The notes under the pieces are model-generated. The model made no database searches. It saw only the letters and a program-made list of their open reading frames with translations, and was not told the DNA's origin. From the NCBI GenBank assembly GCA_016744295.1, contig JADGEQ010000059.1, positions 1 through 34,117 of the forward strand: a DNA stretch of 34,117 bases. The letters run 5' to 3'. This DNA is from Desulfobacteraceae bacterium. Lineage in GTDB: Bacteria > Desulfobacterota > Desulfobacteria > Desulfobacterales > Desulfobacteraceae. Made by a program: the position numbers and the translations under genes. Of the stretch, positions 31,572-34,117 are shown one piece after another. The stretch's first letter is position 1; each line of letters opens with the position of its first letter.

Positions 31572-32021
31572 CTATTCATCGTTTTTCAAAATTTCCCGTG
31601 GGGATCTCATAAATTTTTTAGATTGGGCAATTCTGATTTTTTCCTCAAGCCGTTGCCGTTTTTCAAATGCCTCCATGGCCTTTTCCAGAATCTCATCTAT
31701 ATCCGCAGGCTTCATAAGATAGTCAAAGGCGCCGGACTTCAATCCGTCAATGGCCGAGTCCACCGTGGCATGACCCGTCAGCATAATCACTTCCACCAGG
31801 GGATAAAGAAATTTTATTTCCTTTAGCACTTGATTGCCATCCATCCCCGGCATCTTGACATCCAAAATGACCACATGGACAGTTTGAAGTTTCAACACTT
31901 CAAGGGCCTCTTTTCCGCTGGGGGCGGTCAACACCTTAACGCCTTTTCGTTCAAGCAATTTTTGGGTTGTTGTGAGATATCGTTCCTCATCATCAACCAG
32001 CATCATCTTCATTTTTTCCAA
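31572..32021 (-). CDS. Single-domain response regulator (operon A)
   Basis: A 149-residue receiver with V-D-D-E at 9-12, phospho-acceptor D54 followed by V-K-M-P-G-M-D-G, L-T-G-H-A and K in L-M-K-P. A charged C-terminal helix of about 30 residues ends in a short disordered tail. It is very like the receiver at 25550-25981 and holds the equivalent place directly after a Cache kinase (22-base gap) and before a permease. No output domain is present, so action by protein contact or phosphate transfer is expected. Confidence 0.93.
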   Translation of the reverse strand: MEKMKMMLVDDEERYLTTTQKLLERKGVKVLTAPSGKEALEVLKLQTVHVVILDVKMPGMDGNQVLKEIKFLYPLVEVIMLTGHATVDSAIDGLKSGAFDYLMKPADIDEILEKAMEAFEKRQRLEEKIRIAQSKKFMRSPREILKNDE

Positions 32022-32043
32022 AACTAACCTCCTTGGATTCTCG

Positions 32044-33756
32044 TTAATTTACAGCCGGCAGATCTATCAAAAAGGTGGTGCCGACATTAAGTTCACTGGT
32101 TACTTGCATGGTTCCACCAAAACTTTCTATGATCCCGTAGCAAACGGAAAGCCCTAACCCGGTTCCCTTGCCAACCGGTTTGGTGGTAAAAAACGGACTA
32201 AATATTTTATCCATATTTTCAGGACCGATACCGGTTCCATTGTCTCTGATTAGGATGGCAAGCCACTTTTCTTTTTTTTGGAAAGAGGAAATACTCAATA
32301 CGCCCCCTGATACGCCATGCCGCTCTGTTATGGCATCCATTGCATTGTTAAAAAGATTGAGCAGCACCTGCTGGAATTGGGAAGAATCCCCCATGAAAGA
32401 TAGAGACTCTTTTGAAATATTTTGTATGATATCAATGCCACCCACCCTGGCTTTTTTTTCAATCATACGAATAATCTCAGGAATAACCCGACAGAGATTT
32501 AACCGTTCCTGTCTTGTCTCCTTTTTCCGTCCAAACTTTAAAATGGCGTGGGTAATCTCGGCGCACCTGTCCACCTGAAGTTTTATCTGGTCCAAAGAGT
32601 CATTAATTTCGCCCATGACGGCATGACCCTTTGCATCGAACTTAACGGATATCTCTTCCAACAAGGCTTCGATCAGTGCCTGTTCGCTTTTAACAATTTG
32701 AAGGGGATTGTTTATTTCATGGGCAAACCCGGCGGCCATTTCTCCAATTTCTGCCAGTTGAGCAGCGCGGATCAACTGATTTCCCAGATTTTTCTTTTCC
32801 TGATCCAATTGGTCTATTCGTTTAAGAATACGGTCTGTCATAACCACAGCCAGGACAATGATAACAGCCCCTCCGATAACCATAATGATCAGGCTGATAT
32901 AGAGTGCAGAATAAAGAGATTTATAGGCATCCTCTTTTTCCTGCCGGACCACCAGAAGCCATTCCCTGTTTTTAAGCCAGGCAATTGCATACACATACCT
33001 GTTCTTTGCTGTATCTGATTTAATAAAGGTTTGAATTTTATTTTCAGATAATGGAAAATCAGCATATCCGGAATCATTCTCCATGACCCGTATATTGTTG
33101 GAACGTCTGTTGGTTTGGGAGATCCCCTTTTTGTTCAGAATATAGGATTCTCCTGTTCTTCCGATTCTAACTTTTGATACCAGTCTGTCAAAAAACAGGG
33201 TGTCAATGGTGGCCCTCAACGCCCATGACTGTTCCCCTGTACCCTTTCTCACGGCAATCACAAAATGGGGAAGGTTTCTATATCCCAAAAAAACATCACT
33301 GATATAAGTTCCATTTTCCATGACCTCTTTGAACCATAATTCATCCTTATATGTTTTCCCTTTCAGCGGATATTCGCCAACATAGTTGACATGAACCCCT
33401 TGGGAATCAAACAGGCCCAAATCGATAAATGCAGTGGATCGGTTTTTAAGATTTTCAAATATCCTATGAATGGATTCTTTTTGATTCATTTGTTCAAAGC
33501 TGATGGTGTCTGCAATGAATTTAAGATCCGAGGTTCGTTCCATCAAAAAAGACTCGATCATATCCCGATGATCTTCCACGATCCTTATTAAACTCCCGGC
33601 CGTGTTACGCTCAAGCGTCGTCGTAAAATAATAGAAACTGACCCCGATCGCCAATATAAATGGGATAAATGGAACGATGATCATATTGGTTAAAATGGAT
33701 CTCTTAACCTGTTCCCCTTTTTCTTTATGCCGTTCCCTTCTTTTACCCATCATCAT
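32044..33756 (-). CDS. Membrane histidine kinase with double-Cache sensor (operon A)
   Basis: The 570-residue kinase has membrane helices at about 23-45 and 284-306 enclosing a periplasmic double-Cache-like domain. It shares with the kinase at 25978-27726 the stretch Y-I-S-D-V-F (151-156), P-H-F-V-I-A-V (163-169) and R/K-I-G-R/K-T-G. The transmitter has H346 in A-H-E-I-N-N-P-L and an HATPase domain with L-F-N-N-A-M-D-A, D-N-G-T-G-I and G-K-G-T-G-L-G-L. The two kinases are clearly paralogs but have diverged in the ligand-binding part. AAGGA precedes the first of three consecutive ATG codons. It starts the operon, or follows the small gene 14 bases upstream. Confidence 0.92.
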   Translation of the reverse strand: MMMGKRRERHKEKGEQVKRSILTNMIIVPFIPFILAIGVSFYYFTTTLERNTAGSLIRIVEDHRDMIESFLMERTSDLKFIADTISFEQMNQKESIHRIFENLKNRSTAFIDLGLFDSQGVHVNYVGEYPLKGKTYKDELWFKEVMENGTYISDVFLGYRNLPHFVIAVRKGTGEQSWALRATIDTLFFDRLVSKVRIGRTGESYILNKKGISQTNRRSNNIRVMENDSGYADFPLSENKIQTFIKSDTAKNRYVYAIAWLKNREWLLVVRQEKEDAYKSLYSALYISLIIMVIGGAVIIVLAVVMTDRILKRIDQLDQEKKNLGNQLIRAAQLAEIGEMAAGFAHEINNPLQIVKSEQALIEALLEEISVKFDAKGHAVMGEINDSLDQIKLQVDRCAEITHAILKFGRKKETRQERLNLCRVIPEIIRMIEKKARVGGIDIIQNISKESLSFMGDSSQFQQVLLNLFNNAMDAITERHGVSGGVLSISSFQKKEKWLAILIRDNGTGIGPENMDKIFSPFFTTKPVGKGTGLGLSVCYGIIESFGGTMQVTSELNVGTTFLIDLPAVN

Positions 33757-33770
33757 TATAATTCCTTAAA

Positions 33771-34049
33771 TCAATTCAGTTCCCAGCACTGCAAAGGCCT
33801 AATAGCAACTATGGTGCCGTTGAAATAATGGAGGATACCAAAACAGATAATCCCATGAAATAATACACTATTTTCAATATTATCATCCATGCGAGACAAC
33901 AACGCTGTTTTCATGGGTGTCCATTTTCTTTTCAAACTGTAAAAGCGAATATAATTTAATAGGGATTCTGAATCTTTTAATTCATTGAGATGAACCAATT
34001 GCTTGCTGGGGATTTGTATCAGCAATTCTCGGTCACACTTTTTCTCCAC
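33771..34049 (-). CDS. Possible small hypothetical protein at the window edge
   Basis: A 92-residue frame from a GTG at 34049 ends 14 bases before the Cache kinase start. I do not recognise it. The translation has a reasonable amino acid mix (N-terminal I-Q-I-P-S-K, a basic middle, one hydrophobic stretch at about 62-75) but no clear domain, and the start has no good ribosome binding site upstream of the GTG. It could be a real gene leading the operon, the end of a decayed gene, or chance. Upstream, 34050-34117 holds a small inverted repeat (GCAGT / ACTGC around 34091-34104) with no T run on the useful side. Confidence 0.35.
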   Translation of the reverse strand: MEKKCDRELLIQIPSKQLVHLNELKDSESLLNYIRFYSLKRKWTPMKTALLSRMDDNIENSVLFHGIICFGILHYFNGTIVAIRPLQCWELN

Positions 34050-34117
34050 GAATAAGTGGGGTTCTCACAAAAGGTGAAATGTTTTTTTCGCAGTGCTTAC
34101 TGCTCACTTCGGCATAA

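Noticed and set aside
34050..34117. GCAGT/ACTGC inverted repeat as terminator or mobile-element end
   Set aside because: The stem is only 5 bp, with no T run on the proper side and no transposase frame or target duplication visible.

Overview
The window looks like chromosomal DNA from a strictly anaerobic, Gram-negative sulfate reducer of the Desulfobacterota, most like Desulfobacteraceae (Desulfobacter, Desulfobacula or Desulfotignum type). This is inferred from gene content: a CooT-family protein, a selenocysteine-containing SelD, a membrane-sector-only ATP synthase operon, a phenylacetate-CoA ligase paired with an ACT-domain protein, heptose and lipid A-type envelope genes, and very many Cache-domain histidine kinases. 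I saw no rRNA, tRNA, CRISPR array, insertion sequence or phage gene.

Region 1 (1-10.4 kb, + strand) is mostly housekeeping. It holds a PagL-like outer-membrane protein, a metallophosphoesterase, CooT with an overlapping M23-like gene, then from a well-formed promoter a LapA-like membrane protein, mutS and an AMIN/Amidase_3 cell-wall amidase. A crotonase, a PaaK-type CoA ligase and a double-ACT protein follow. A bidirectional terminator closes the region.

Region 2 (10.4-18.7 kb, - strand) has four parts. A PilZ - small unknown - zinc-ribbon ParA - GAF histidine kinase group comes first by coordinate. Next is an F0 operon (atpZ, subunit I, atpB, atpE) ending in a clear terminator; its c subunit carries a Na+-type ion site. 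Then comes hldC - pgeF - selD, in which SelD itself is a selenoprotein: an in-frame UGA at 17202-17204 is followed by a SECIS-like hairpin, so a normal gene caller truncates it.

Region 3 (18.7-33.8 kb, - strand) is the most unusual part: three consecutive signalling operons, each followed by a hairpin. Operon A (33756 to 28000) is Cache kinase, lone receiver, SLC13 permease, a 52-residue membrane protein, a Yip1-like membrane protein and a receiver-CBS protein. Operon B (27726 to 21786) is Cache kinase, two lone receivers, a second SLC13 permease, a receiver-kinase and another lone receiver. Operon C (21693 to 18729) is an NtrB-like kinase with an NtrC-like sigma54 activator. A and B look like diverged copies of one kinase-receiver-permease cassette. 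Only one of the seven receiver proteins has a DNA-binding output. I infer a branched phosphorelay that senses an extracellular solute, possibly an anion, and controls transport partly at protein level. The substrate cannot be read from sequence; sulfate or a di/tricarboxylate are reasonable guesses.
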